A DNA stretch of 64,000 bases from Verrucomicrobiota bacterium. GTDB lineage: Bacteria > Verrucomicrobiota > Verrucomicrobiia > Limisphaerales > Fontisphaeraceae. The notes beneath the pieces were generated by a model that ran no database searches, was not told the origin of the DNA, and saw nothing but the letters and a program-made list of their open reading frames with translations. This document shows, piece by piece, positions 54,233-63,212 of this stretch (positions are counted from its first letter, which is position 1; every line of letters starts with the position of its first letter). Both the position numbers and the translations under genes were made by a program. The stretch spans positions 43,439 to 107,438 of the forward strand of contig JBAXGN010000002.1 in the NCBI GenBank assembly GCA_037139415.1, given 5' to 3'.

Positions 54233-56023
54233 TTACTTCCGGCCAATACAGAAGAGGGATTTTTTGCCGCGCAGGATGATCCTGCCATCGGTAAACGCCG
54301 GGGAGGCGACAAATTCATCATCGAGTGTTTGGCGGCTGATTTCCCGGGTTGTATCGCCCGCTTGCAGCAGAACCATGGCGCCTTTTTCACCGAGGAGCAT
54401 CAAGGCGTCCCCCACGAGGCTGGGCGAGGTTTTGCATTCCACTTCCAGTTCCTTTTCCCAGAGTTTCTTGCCGGTTGCGGCCTGGTAACACGTGATCAAT
54501 CCCGAACTGGTAGCCAGATAAACTCGCGTGCCATCGGTGAGGGGGCTGCAAATATCCGGGATATTATCTTCCCCGTGCCAAGCCACATGGGACTTGGTCA
54601 CATCACCGCTCCCGTCGGGCTTGACGGCGGAGAGTTTTTCATTGGCGGAGAGCACCATCCCGGCACCGAACACCGGGGACGGAGTAACCTCGCCACCCAG
54701 CACTTTGGCGCGCCAGAGTTCGCCGCCGTTGGCGGGATCATAAGCCATCAGCCACGGGTTGCCGGACGCGATGATTTGTTCCTTGCCTGCGGCTGTCGGG
54801 ATGATGATCAGTGTCGCCCAGGAACTGCCCACCGGGCGCACCGGTGTTTGCCAGACCAGATTGCCGGTGGCGACATCGAACGCAAAAATACGGGATTTGC
54901 CATTCCCGGTTTCACCATCCCCCTGGTCAATTTGAACGAGTACCTTGCCTTGATGCACCTCCAGGGAGGTGGCGTGCCCATACGAGTTATCCGGTTTGCC
55001 TGTCGGCTTGCTCCAAACCACGTTCCCCTCAAAGTCGAAGGCGGTAACCTCACAATTATCGTAGATGGTGAAAACCCGTGTGCCATCGGTTGCCGGGGTG
55101 CTGCATCCGAAACTGCGCAACTCGCTTTCTTCCTCTTTTTTGACGGCGGCACCAGGTGTGCCCACCGTTTTTTGCCAGGTGAGTTTGCCGCTGGCGAGGT
55201 CATAACAATACAGTTCCCGGCGGCTGCTGGTGGCCCCGGCAATAAAGACCCGGTTACCCCAAATCAGCGGCGAACTGGGACTGGCGAGCGGGACGGGACT
55301 CTTCCATTGGATGTTCTCCCCGCTTTGCCCGTTCCAAGTCAGGGGAACATTGGTAAAGGTGGCCACCCCTGCGCCACCGAAACCGCGAAACCGATGCCAA
55401 TTCTTTTTGAATTCATCAGCGGTTGGCCACGCCACTTGTTCGATCGGTTTTGCGGCCACCCCGGCAGCATTGGTGGCCCCGCTTTTTCCTGTTCCATGCG
55501 CTTTGGCGGTCAGCGCACCGCTTAAGAGTGACGGACTGGTCGTGACAAAATACGCCACCGCGACAATGCCGGTGATCGTCACCGTGCCGACCGCATAACT
55601 GCTGCGAAGATCGTCCACCTCGGCGCCTGCGGGGTTGGCCACGTATTTGCCGGGCCGCGGCAGTTTCTTGCGCCAGGTGAGATAGTGCAGTGCGGGCAGC
55701 AGCACCAGCGCCCCGCCAAACAGCATCCAACTGCTCCGCCATACCAGGCCAAGGTAGCCGAGATGTTGTTCGCGCAACTTCAAATCCAACGCGCGAATTT
55801 TCAGCTTCAGGGATTCGTCATTGGGTGCCTTGACCAACGCCGCTTTGAGATCGGCCAATTGCTGGTTATTGATCGGGTCCACCGCCCGGCTGCGCGCCAA
55901 ATTGAAGATCAACACCGCCACCACGAGGGTGCAATAAAGGCCAGTCGCGATGGCGATTTGGCGCGCCGCCTTTTTCCAAGGATGCTCTTCAATAACAACG
56001 GGATTGGTGGGTTCCTGGGCCAT
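54233..56023 (-). CDS. Membrane-anchored PQQ-like beta-propeller protein
   Basis: A 596-aa protein. Three hydrophobic segments occur early: about 20-45 (ARQIAIATGLYCTLVVAVLI), 100-120 (SWMLFGGALVLLPALHYLTW) and 155-175. The rest (about 210-596) is a PQQ-type propeller with blades such as WQKTVGTPGAAV, YCDLA-like 'YDLASGKLTWQK', 'FDVATGNLVWQTP' and 'YQAATGKKLWEKELE'. The start at 56023 follows the 4Fe-4S gene stop by 11 bp. Whether it binds PQQ cannot be told; many such propellers are cofactor-free scaffolds. It is the last gene of a five-gene redox operon. Confidence 0.85.
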   Translation of the reverse strand: MAQEPTNPVVIEEHPWKKAARQIAIATGLYCTLVVAVLIFNLARSRAVDPINNQQLADLKAALVKAPNDESLKLKIRALDLKLREQHLGYLGLVWRSSWMLFGGALVLLPALHYLTWRKKLPRPGKYVANPAGAEVDDLRSSYAVGTVTITGIVAVAYFVTTSPSLLSGALTAKAHGTGKSGATNAAGVAAKPIEQVAWPTADEFKKNWHRFRGFGGAGVATFTNVPLTWNGQSGENIQWKSPVPLASPSSPLIWGNRVFIAGATSSRRELYCYDLASGKLTWQKTVGTPGAAVKKEEESELRSFGCSTPATDGTRVFTIYDNCEVTAFDFEGNVVWSKPTGKPDNSYGHATSLEVHQGKVLVQIDQGDGETGNGKSRIFAFDVATGNLVWQTPVRPVGSSWATLIIIPTAAGKEQIIASGNPWLMAYDPANGGELWRAKVLGGEVTPSPVFGAGMVLSANEKLSAVKPDGSGDVTKSHVAWHGEDNIPDICSPLTDGTRVYLATSSGLITCYQAATGKKLWEKELEVECKTSPSLVGDALMLLGEKGAMVLLQAGDTTREISRQTLDDEFVASPAFTDGRIILRGKKSLFCIGRK

Positions 56024-56034
56024 GGCGGGGTTGG

Positions 56035-57357
56035 TCAAGCCGGGGTCAGCGGAATGCTTTTGGCTTTCTGCTCGCGTTTGATGCGAATCAGGTCGTTCGG
56101 GCAATGCGTGTAGCAGCGTCCGCAGGCGACACAATTGGCGGTATCCGGCTCAAAGATGGTGCGCTTCACCACCGCGCTGAGACCGATCAATTTCAAGCCG
56201 ATGACCAATCCGGCGAACGCGCCGAGCAGCGCGCCGCCAAATAGGAATTCGCCGCGAATCCTCAAGGCGGTGGCGAACAGTTCGGTCTTGGGTTTGCCGG
56301 TATCGCGGAAGGCTTCACTGGCCTTGGTAGTTTGCTTGGTTTTGCCGGAATCCTCCAACGCAATCTGTTCCGCCAAGCTCACGTTAGGATGCAACATGGA
56401 AAGCGGCGTGCCCAGTTGTCTGCCGATCAAAGCGCCTGCCAACACGAGTACTGGCAGCAGGGCCGTTACCACGAATAGTCTTCGTTTGCGCTGGGCGGCG
56501 GATGGGGCTGGTAATTCACCGACCGGTTCTTTGATCGCACCATACGGGCAGGCGATATCGCACAATTGGCAATGCACGCAATCTTGCGGCGTCAGGGTGA
56601 CATTCCATTTGGAGAAGCGTCCCAACACGCTGAGCATGGCGCCATACGGGCAGAGGAAACGGCAATAGGGCCGGCCAATGAACGCGCCCACCAGGATGAA
56701 CCCTGCTCCCATGGCCAGCATCGGCCAGTTGCCGCTGCGACGGTACAAGGCGATGAACGGGTCATATTCGCAGAACAAAAAGAGGCTGCCGGTGGCCGCC
56801 AACAATACACCCAGGCCCAGGTAGATGAAGGGGATGATGCCCAAACCCTGCTCCAGCCAGACGGGCAAGGCCTTGGGTTTGACCACCACCAGGTCTTGCA
56901 TCGCGCCCAGCGGGCAGACGGCGGCGCAAAAGGTCCGACCAAAAATCAAAGTGAACACCAGCGGCAACAGGAAAAAAGCGAGTACGGTCCACGGTACCGC
57001 ATAGCCGGGATTGAAGAAGGCAAGCGCGACGTCCTGGGTTGACCCCACGGAGCAGACACACCCTTTACGGTAAAACCCGAAGTACAACGCCGAAAATACC
57101 GTGAGCCCGAGAATATGGGCACGTGAGCGTTTTTTCAGCACGAACAGGGTGGACATCGACAGCGCGCCCAGCAGTACCAGCACGTCCACGATTTGCAACC
57201 ATGCTTCGCGGGCCGCCGGCGTGGTCGTCGTGGGGAATTTGTATCCGGCATCAAAGTCCGGTGGCGGAAAGCGTTCCACGGCGGAAGCGCTCCAGACGGC
57301 TCCCAGAAACAAACCGATCAGCAACAGCCATGGAAAATATTTTCCCGCGCTCTTCAA
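56035..57357 (-). CDS. NapH/NosR-type membrane 4Fe-4S protein
   Basis: A 440-aa membrane protein with about six hydrophobic helices and membrane-facing clusters. Two ferredoxin-type Cys motifs are complete: CVHCQLCDIACP (about residue 255) and CVACGRCYTHCP (about residue 415). Further cysteine pairs (RKGCVCSVGS and FCAAVCPLG) lie near helices, as in NapH-like quinol-linked electron carriers. Expected role: moves electrons between the quinone pool and periplasmic partners. Its start overlaps the upstream ferredoxin gene by 4 bp (ATGA). Confidence 0.9.
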   Translation of the reverse strand: MKSAGKYFPWLLLIGLFLGAVWSASAVERFPPPDFDAGYKFPTTTTPAAREAWLQIVDVLVLLGALSMSTLFVLKKRSRAHILGLTVFSALYFGFYRKGCVCSVGSTQDVALAFFNPGYAVPWTVLAFFLLPLVFTLIFGRTFCAAVCPLGAMQDLVVVKPKALPVWLEQGLGIIPFIYLGLGVLLAATGSLFLFCEYDPFIALYRRSGNWPMLAMGAGFILVGAFIGRPYCRFLCPYGAMLSVLGRFSKWNVTLTPQDCVHCQLCDIACPYGAIKEPVGELPAPSAAQRKRRLFVVTALLPVLVLAGALIGRQLGTPLSMLHPNVSLAEQIALEDSGKTKQTTKASEAFRDTGKPKTELFATALRIRGEFLFGGALLGAFAGLVIGLKLIGLSAVVKRTIFEPDTANCVACGRCYTHCPNDLIRIKREQKAKSIPLTPA

Positions 57358-57944
57358 GGGGTTCCTCCCTGTGGTCCCTGGTGATCCCGGTCTTTCATTA
57401 AATACGGCTTATCCGAGGGTATGCGGCTGATGGCTTGCGCCGGACACACCTCGGCAATGGAACATTGATTGCAGTTCACACAACGATCATGGCGGATTTG
57501 CAAATAGAATGAGCCATTGCCAAACAAGGTGCAGCCTTTGACGCATTTGGCGCAGCCGATGCAAAGCGGTTCGTCAATGGTGTACTCGTAGTACGGATCT
57601 TCCATCGCCTTGCGCTTGATCGCGCCGGTGGGACACACCTGGTTCTCCGCCGCCGTATTCAGTTTGTTCGGTTCCGGCTCGAAATATCCCGTGCATAGTT
57701 TGCAATAACCGCACATCGGATACATCTGCACGCATTTGACCGCCGAGGGTTGCAGCACGCAGGCCGTGGCGCACTTGCCGCACCAAGTGCATTTGAACGG
57801 GTCAATCTGCCAGACCGTGTTGGCGGCGGCGGCTTTGGTGGCGACACCACCCACGAGCGCTCCTAGTCCGGCAATGGCCGCCAGTCGGGCTCCTTCACGC
57901 ACAAACTCCCGGCGCGATTGCTCGGGTTCTGCGGGCTTCTTCAT
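57354..57944 (-). CDS. Tat-exported 4Fe-4S ferredoxin-like protein
   Basis: A 196-aa periplasmic iron-sulfur protein. The N-terminus (KKPAEPEQSRREFVREGARL) carries the Tat motif SRREFVREGA, followed by a hydrophobic stretch. Cysteine groups: CTWCGKCATACVLQP, CGYCKLC, CIGCAKCVKGC and CVNCNQCSIAEVCP, giving a polyferredoxin with several 4Fe-4S clusters (NapG/NrfC-like). I use the ATG at 57944; an ATG at 57965 adds seven residues. Works with the NapH-like protein next in the operon. Confidence 0.9.
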   Translation of the reverse strand: MKKPAEPEQSRREFVREGARLAAIAGLGALVGGVATKAAAANTVWQIDPFKCTWCGKCATACVLQPSAVKCVQMYPMCGYCKLCTGYFEPEPNKLNTAAENQVCPTGAIKRKAMEDPYYEYTIDEPLCIGCAKCVKGCTLFGNGSFYLQIRHDRCVNCNQCSIAEVCPAQAISRIPSDKPYLMKDRDHQGPQGGTP

Positions 57945-57986
57945 TGGGCAATTGGGGAGGGCCATGGGATTGGTTCGGTTTTAAGG

Positions 57987-59030
57987 TTAGGCGGCAGCTT
58001 TCTTTCGCGCCATGATCTTGATCGTTTTCCCCACCTGATCCAGTATCCACACCCGGCCCAGCGAGTCCACGGCGGCATCCAAGCCGGCCATGGAGCCGTC
58101 CCATTTCCCCTGACCCATTGTGGCTGTCGCGTTTTTGGGGAATGACTCGGTGCCTGCCACTACGCTCTGAAACTCTCCGCGATCCGAATAAATTTTGACG
58201 CGTAGCAACCCTTTTTCGCAGGTCACCACGCGGCCATCCGACAGCAAGGCGATGTTGATCGGGTTGCAGCAGCCGCAAAAATGTTTAATCCCAACGCCCG
58301 GTTCGCCCCAGGCAAATTCCAAATCCCCCTTCGCGTTATACGTTTCCACCTGGTGCCGCCCGGAATTGGTCACACGCACCAAGCCGTCCCGTCCGATTTC
58401 CACGTCGCAAAACGGGCTGGGAAGAATGAGCCCGGGAATATTGCGGTCCTTGTCCTTTTCACCGAGACGACCGGATGGTTTGCCGGATTTATCGTAACGA
58501 TGAATTACACGGTTGCCCGCATCCGCAGCGTACACATCCTGTTCGCCGACGGCGATGCCTGTCAGCCAGGTTTTGGGGCCGGGACTTTGCCAGACCCCCA
58601 TGGATTTGCCGGCGCTGCCAAAGACCTCCACTTGTTCCTTCAAGCCCAGGAACAGCCCGCCATCCTTATCCACCGCCAGGGCGCGCACCACGTCGGCGGC
58701 CTGGTATTCCCGCGCCACATGGCCGCCGGCATCCACGGCATAAACCGTTCGACCGGCGGAAATGAAGGCCTGATCATTCGCGCCCAACGCAATCCGGCGG
58801 GCATCCTGTCCGGGACAGTTGAATTGCGCCACGGCTTCATAATGGACCAGCGCGGGATCGGTTTTGAGATACTGATCAATCTTGTACTCGTACGGATTTT
58901 CCTCGGTCGCTTTAGCCGCCAGGACCGATGGGGTGGCGGTTCCAAGCGCCAACGCGGTAGCGCTCTGCGCGCCGCGTTGCAGAAAATTGCGACGGGAGAA
59001 ATTGGATTCGGAATCGGGCGAATGACTCAT
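57987..59030 (-). CDS. Tat-exported NHL-repeat propeller protein
   Basis: A 347-aa periplasmic protein. The Tat signal (SNFSRRNFLQRGAQSATALA) is at the N-terminus. The body is a six-bladed-type NHL propeller with blades such as VDAGGHVAREYQ, ADAGNRVIHRYDKSGKPSG and VTNSGRHQVETYNAKGDLE. A CGCCNP motif in the fourth blade region offers three close cysteines, possibly for metal or disulfide. It ends in a lysine/alanine tail. Start overlaps the small Cys protein gene by 4 bp (ATGA). Confidence 0.88.
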   Translation of the reverse strand: MSHSPDSESNFSRRNFLQRGAQSATALALGTATPSVLAAKATEENPYEYKIDQYLKTDPALVHYEAVAQFNCPGQDARRIALGANDQAFISAGRTVYAVDAGGHVAREYQAADVVRALAVDKDGGLFLGLKEQVEVFGSAGKSMGVWQSPGPKTWLTGIAVGEQDVYAADAGNRVIHRYDKSGKPSGRLGEKDKDRNIPGLILPSPFCDVEIGRDGLVRVTNSGRHQVETYNAKGDLEFAWGEPGVGIKHFCGCCNPINIALLSDGRVVTCEKGLLRVKIYSDRGEFQSVVAGTESFPKNATATMGQGKWDGSMAGLDAAVDSLGRVWILDQVGKTIKIMARKKAAA

Positions 59031-59248
59031 GACGGGCCTCCGCTAAAGGTTTGCCGGGCCTGGGTGGCTTTCGGCAGGGAACAGTTCGCAAACACCCCGC
59101 ATCCCTGGCAGTCCACCGGACGTTCGCAACGAACCGCCCCGCGGTTGTCCGGACGGCGCGACAACCAATAGGCCAGCGCTCCGGTGCCTCCCAAGAGGCC
59201 CGTGCGCACCACCGACTTTATAAAGTCTCTTCGTTTTGCCGTTATCAT
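59027..59248 (-). CDS. Small Tat-like Cys protein heading the redox operon
   Basis: A 73-aa protein: ITAKRRDFIKSVVRTGLLGG is a Tat-type N-terminus with KRRDFIK, then a hydrophobic segment. Its C-terminal half holds CERPVDCQGCGVFANCSL, five cysteines in 18 residues. I start at 59248; the frame to 59353 adds residues without signal features. The small size and cysteine density suggest a metal- or electron-handling partner of the downstream proteins. Confidence 0.75.
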   Translation of the reverse strand: MITAKRRDFIKSVVRTGLLGGTGALAYWLSRRPDNRGAVRCERPVDCQGCGVFANCSLPKATQARQTFSGGPS

Positions 59249-59862
59249 CGTGCTTTCACCAATGTCAGGCGTTGGCCATAAGGTAGCCTCAACCTGCCCG
59301 GTCGCAATCTGATTTTCGCGGGGCAGTTTTCCGGGTTTGGCCGCCAAATGCAAGCCCGGCGTTTAGGGAAAAAGAAGGATTTTGCGGGAAGCTGGATTAG
59401 CGGAAAATTTGCGTAAAAAGGCAGTCGCCATACCCACCAATGATTTGTGGATTGCTGCACTCGTTGTCCAATACAACCTCATTCTCTGCACTTCGGATGC
59501 CCATTTTCAGCATTTACCGCAAGTGCCAAGGTGCTAACCGCTTCGCGGTCAGTCCGGCGATAGGCGGTCTGTAATCAGTGACCAAGACTGTGGCAGCAAG
59601 ATTTACTGGCATAAAAATAGGGAACTGGAATGCGGTTGCCACAGCAGAATGCGAAACGACTCAGGCTCCCGGGAAACACGCTTCCAAACGCCGTTTCCGG
59701 TCTAGTCATGCGAAAGCGTTGATGCGATGATTGTAATTCCTGGCAGCTTTAATTTTACCTGCGCTTTTGCTTGCTGTCGGCATGTATTCACGTTAGATTG
59801 CCGGACGTGCGGTTTGCGAAAAAGTCCTTTTCTGGGCGAATGCCACCAAATCGCAGGCACAT
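59249..59862. other. Noncoding gap between redox operon and tRNA-Arg
   Basis: About 610 bp, with the redox operon promoter presumably in its left part and the tRNA promoter in its right part. I see no credible gene, repeat or riboswitch in it. Confidence 0.45.
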
Positions 59863-59939
59863 GCGCGCGTAGCTCAATTGGATAGAGTGACGGCCTCCGA
59901 AGCCGCAGGTTGTGGGTTCAACTCCCGCCGCGCGCACCA
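59863..59939 (+). tRNA. tRNA-Arg (anticodon CCG)
   Basis: A cloverleaf can be folded by eye: acceptor gcgcgcg (59863-59869) with cgcgcgc (59929-59935), D arm gctc...gag, anticodon loop ctccgaa with anticodon CCG, and T arm gtggg-ttcaact-cccgc. Discriminator A936 is followed by an encoded CCA (59937-59939). The first anticodon-stem pair (A-C) is mismatched. It reads CGG codons. Confidence 0.93.
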
Positions 59940-59958
59940 GCCTTTGATGCTTTACGGT

Positions 59959-61167
59959 TTACTTCGCTGCCAAATCATGCTTCATCCACTTTTGGAATGT
60001 GTCCGTCGCGTAGAGTTGTTTCGCCAGTCGGGCGTAGCCCTCAGTCAGTGGATGGCTGGCGTCGGCGTAGAGTTCGCTGGGGAGCGTTTCCGGGACCAGG
60101 TGGGGTAACTGTTGTTGCGTGAGCCAGGCCGCGATTCCCTGGCGGATCGCCTGCAGGGCAGGGCGGCTCTGCTCCGAAACCAGATGTTCATTGAAGGGGC
60201 CCAGCACCACCAGGATATCGTTATCGCGCTGCCGCAAGGTATGGATCACCCGTTGAAAGGCCTGCCATTGCAGAGAGGATTCCAAACCCACCCATTCAAA
60301 GCTGGTGGTATTTTGCCCCTGGCTGGACCACGGCTTGTGCCGCGCGCTCTTGGGGCCGCGCTGCGGGTCCTCCAGCGGCGCTGCCGGGACGCTCAGGGTG
60401 ATTTGCGACAGGGGATTTTTGTACCCGTTCGGATAATGCGGCGGGGTTTGGTCATCCCCCTCCAGGGTCCATTTCAAAATGCTTTTCTGCCCAAAGTACG
60501 CGCTCTGCAAATGGCCCACCCACGCAAAAAACGGGACCTCACGTTCGATGGCGGCCGCCAGGCGCTCATTCGCATCGGCCCGGTAACAGGGGATGCGCGG
60601 GGTAAATTGCGGCACGAGACGCGAATGATTGAACTGTTCCTCCTTGGTTGTGCTCAGGTCGGCCTTGGGACTGGTCATCCACAGCACGTTGCATTGCACG
60701 ATGACTTTCCGGTGCCGCAGCGCGGGGCTGTAATAGGTCACCAACCCCTCCTGCGCGAGTGGGAAGAGGCCGTTCAGCCCGCAGTTGATAAACCGGTTGG
60801 TGGTTTTGGCTTCCTGATCCAGGAAATGGGACAGGGTGCCATCAGGCAAGACATATTCCCCCCAGACCACCGAGTCACCCAGCACGAGGATCTGCGCCGG
60901 GTCGGCTGCCTGATTGAGCCGGCGGCCATAGAGCCAGTAATCTTTGCTGAGCTGATAAGGAATGCGGTAATCGGCGCCGGTGTCGAAGCGTTCCACCTTT
61001 GTCCACAGCCGGGGGGTTATCAGCAGAACCAGGATAATGATCACCACGGCAACCACCCATTGTCTAGCGCTGAGGCGGACCTCATTGACCCCAAACGGCA
61101 CTTCCTTCCCGGTCGTAGCGGTCGGCGTGAGGCACTGATTTTTCTCAGATGTGATTTCGGGTGGCAT
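59959..61167 (-). CDS. SGNH-type O-acyltransferase partner (AlgJ/AlgX-like)
   Basis: A 402-aa protein with one N-terminal transmembrane helix (WVVAVVIIILVLLITPRLW, about 33-52) and a periplasmic SGNH domain: ILVLGDSVVWGEY (nucleophile Ser), an oxyanion region (NTTSFEWVG, VVLGPFNEHL) and ADASHPLTEG with the catalytic Asp-His pair. Such proteins take acyl groups from the MBOAT partner and place them on exopolysaccharide. The partner MBOAT gene lies directly upstream (1-bp gap). tRNA-Arg is on the other strand just past its stop codon. Confidence 0.88.
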   Translation of the reverse strand: MPPEITSEKNQCLTPTATTGKEVPFGVNEVRLSARQWVVAVVIIILVLLITPRLWTKVERFDTGADYRIPYQLSKDYWLYGRRLNQAADPAQILVLGDSVVWGEYVLPDGTLSHFLDQEAKTTNRFINCGLNGLFPLAQEGLVTYYSPALRHRKVIVQCNVLWMTSPKADLSTTKEEQFNHSRLVPQFTPRIPCYRADANERLAAAIEREVPFFAWVGHLQSAYFGQKSILKWTLEGDDQTPPHYPNGYKNPLSQITLSVPAAPLEDPQRGPKSARHKPWSSQGQNTTSFEWVGLESSLQWQAFQRVIHTLRQRDNDILVVLGPFNEHLVSEQSRPALQAIRQGIAAWLTQQQLPHLVPETLPSELYADASHPLTEGYARLAKQLYATDTFQKWMKHDLAAK

Positions 61168-61168
61168 A

Positions 61169-62770
61169 TCAGAATTGGAAGTAAATAAACGTGCCGCCGC
61201 CCGAGGAGCAGATGCAGAGGTACAGCACGATGAACACCGCCACGCTCACCCGGACCAATCCGGTCTTCAAAACCTCGCGGAATTTGGATTCGTATAACAG
61301 CTCGTACAGCCAGACCAGGCCGGTCAACCCCACCATCAGCAGCGGGATTTGGGGATCATGCCACGCGGCGGTAAAGATGCAGCGGGTAATCAGCAGGGCA
61401 TCGCTGAGCGTTTCCGCGCGGAAAAAGATCCACGTGAACGACACAAACAGGAATACCCCGGCTTGCTTGAGCATTCGGGGCACGCGCTCGCGGTAAAGGG
61501 CCGACCGCTCCAGCTCGCGTGTGATGATCACTCCCAGGCCGTGCAACGCGCCCCAGATGACAAACGTCCACGCCGCCCCATGCCAGATGCCGGAGATGAA
61601 AAAGGTGAGGAACAGGTTTCGGTACGTGAAGAGCGTGCCGCCCCGGTTGCCGCCCAGGGGAATATAGACGTAATCCCGGAACCAGCTTGAAAGACTGATG
61701 TGCCAGCGGGTCCAGAATTCCCCGAGCCCGGTTGCCAGGTAGGGATTATTGAAGTTCAGAATCAAATTGAATCCCATGAGCTTGGCAATGCCGCGCGCCA
61801 TGTCCGTGTATCCGCTGAAATCAAAAAAGATTTGCCAGCCAAACGCCATGGTGCCCAGGATCAGCTCGGGCGCGCTGCGGGCGGCGGGATTGTCATAGGC
61901 ACGCTCCACGTAATAGGAGAGATAATTGGCCAGCGCGAGTTTCTTGAACAGCCCTACCAGGAACAGCGAGGCGCCGTCCGTGAAGTTTTGCAGCCGGATT
62001 TCCGGGAATTGCCGGAACTGGGGCAGCAGATGTTTCGCGCGCTCGATGGGGCCGGCCATCAGTTGCGGGAAGAAACACACGAACGTGGCGAACCGCAGGA
62101 AATTCCGCTCGCGCTGCACGTTGCCCAGATAGAAATCAATCGTGTAGCTCAACGATTGGAAGGTGAAAAACGAAATGCCCACCGGCAGCAGGTATTGAAA
62201 GCCCAAGGGCATCAGTGCGGAGGGATCGGACAGCTTAAACGAGAGGTGCGCCCAGGCCAGCACCTCGTTGAGGTTTTCCACCACGAACCGGGCGTATTTG
62301 AAGAAGAGCAGCAGGGCCAGGTTGTTGACCAGGCTGATCACCAGCCAGGTGCGCCGGCTGCTGAAGAGCGACCCCAGCGCCATGAGCAGGACGATCACGC
62401 CCAGCAACCCCAGCGTGGGACGCAAGGTTCCCGGACCGACTGCCGCCACGCCCAGGATGCCCACCGCCGCCACTACCGATCCGATGAACGCCCACTTCAA
62501 CACCGGGTCATCAAACCGCAGCCGGGTCAAGCGCCCGCGCACATCCACCGTTTGGCCTTCGTGCGGGCAGTGATCCATCAGGGCCACCAGGAAAAAATCC
62601 AGCAGCGTGGAATAAACCACCAGGATGAGGTAGTACGGGTTCCACCAGCCATAAAAGAAATAGGAGGCCAGCGTGAGCCACGGCAGCCACAGCCGCGTCT
62701 TGCGCAGGGCAAAGAACACCGGCAGCACCACCAGCAGAAAGATTAAGAATGGCCAGGTGTGAAAAAGCAT
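61169..62770 (-). CDS. MBOAT O-acyltransferase (AlgI-like)
   Basis: A 533-aa membrane protein with about twelve hydrophobic helices. It has the family blocks YFFYGWWNPYYLILV, PVGISFFTFQSLSYTIDFY, PQLMAGPIERAKHLLPQF and FWTRWHISLSSWFRDYVYIP, and the catalytic His in FFISGIWHGAAWTFVIWG. It transfers acetyl groups across the inner membrane for polysaccharide modification. Start 62770 is 4 bp after the stop of the FGE-like gene, and its stop abuts the SGNH partner gene, forming a three-gene operon. Confidence 0.93.
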   Translation of the reverse strand: MLFHTWPFLIFLLVVLPVFFALRKTRLWLPWLTLASYFFYGWWNPYYLILVVYSTLLDFFLVALMDHCPHEGQTVDVRGRLTRLRFDDPVLKWAFIGSVVAAVGILGVAAVGPGTLRPTLGLLGVIVLLMALGSLFSSRRTWLVISLVNNLALLLFFKYARFVVENLNEVLAWAHLSFKLSDPSALMPLGFQYLLPVGISFFTFQSLSYTIDFYLGNVQRERNFLRFATFVCFFPQLMAGPIERAKHLLPQFRQFPEIRLQNFTDGASLFLVGLFKKLALANYLSYYVERAYDNPAARSAPELILGTMAFGWQIFFDFSGYTDMARGIAKLMGFNLILNFNNPYLATGLGEFWTRWHISLSSWFRDYVYIPLGGNRGGTLFTYRNLFLTFFISGIWHGAAWTFVIWGALHGLGVIITRELERSALYRERVPRMLKQAGVFLFVSFTWIFFRAETLSDALLITRCIFTAAWHDPQIPLLMVGLTGLVWLYELLYESKFREVLKTGLVRVSVAVFIVLYLCICSSGGGTFIYFQF

Positions 62771-62774
62771 GCGG

Positions 62775-63212
62775 TTATTCGCGCTTCACTCCCATTGGCA
62801 ATATGTCTTTCCGGGACGCCGCCCGCACACACCTGAATCCGCAAAAATCCGTGGAGAAACACGCATCCGTATCCCCGGTGCGTTCCCCCTGGCGCGCGGT
62901 GGCGCGGCATTGGTCAGCGCTGGATTTGTAACTGCCACCCCGGATGACGCGTTTGACATCCTTGCCGGGATTCGGCGGCCCGTGCGGGTCAGTGTCCGGG
63001 CTCGTCTGGTAATAGGTGGGGCTATCATTCACGTAACATTCATGCACGATCTTGAATGGCGACGATTTCAACCGCTCGGCGAGCGGGCCGGAGGTTTGGC
63101 CAATGGCGCTGGCGGCCAGCAGCAGCGTGAGCCCCCAACCCAAAGCCAGTACGGACACGCGGTTCCGGGCGGTGCAACCGCTCGCGGCATCAGTCATTTG
63201 CAGGCGAATCAT
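62775..63212 (-). CDS. Truncated formylglycine-generating-enzyme-like protein
   Basis: A 145-aa exported protein: signal-like segment (VSVLALGWGLTLLLAASAIG), then only the C-terminal part of an FGE/SUMF1 domain: CYVNDSPTYYQTSPDTDPHG and VKRVIRGGSYKSSADQCRAT, ending STDFCGFRCVRA. The N-terminal two thirds of the fold are missing, although signal peptide and frame are intact, so this looks like a stable short form rather than a broken gene. Catalytic cysteines cannot be confirmed. It heads the AlgI/SGNH operon. Confidence 0.65.
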   Translation of the reverse strand: MIRLQMTDAASGCTARNRVSVLALGWGLTLLLAASAIGQTSGPLAERLKSSPFKIVHECYVNDSPTYYQTSPDTDPHGPPNPGKDVKRVIRGGSYKSSADQCRATARQGERTGDTDACFSTDFCGFRCVRAASRKDILPMGVKRE

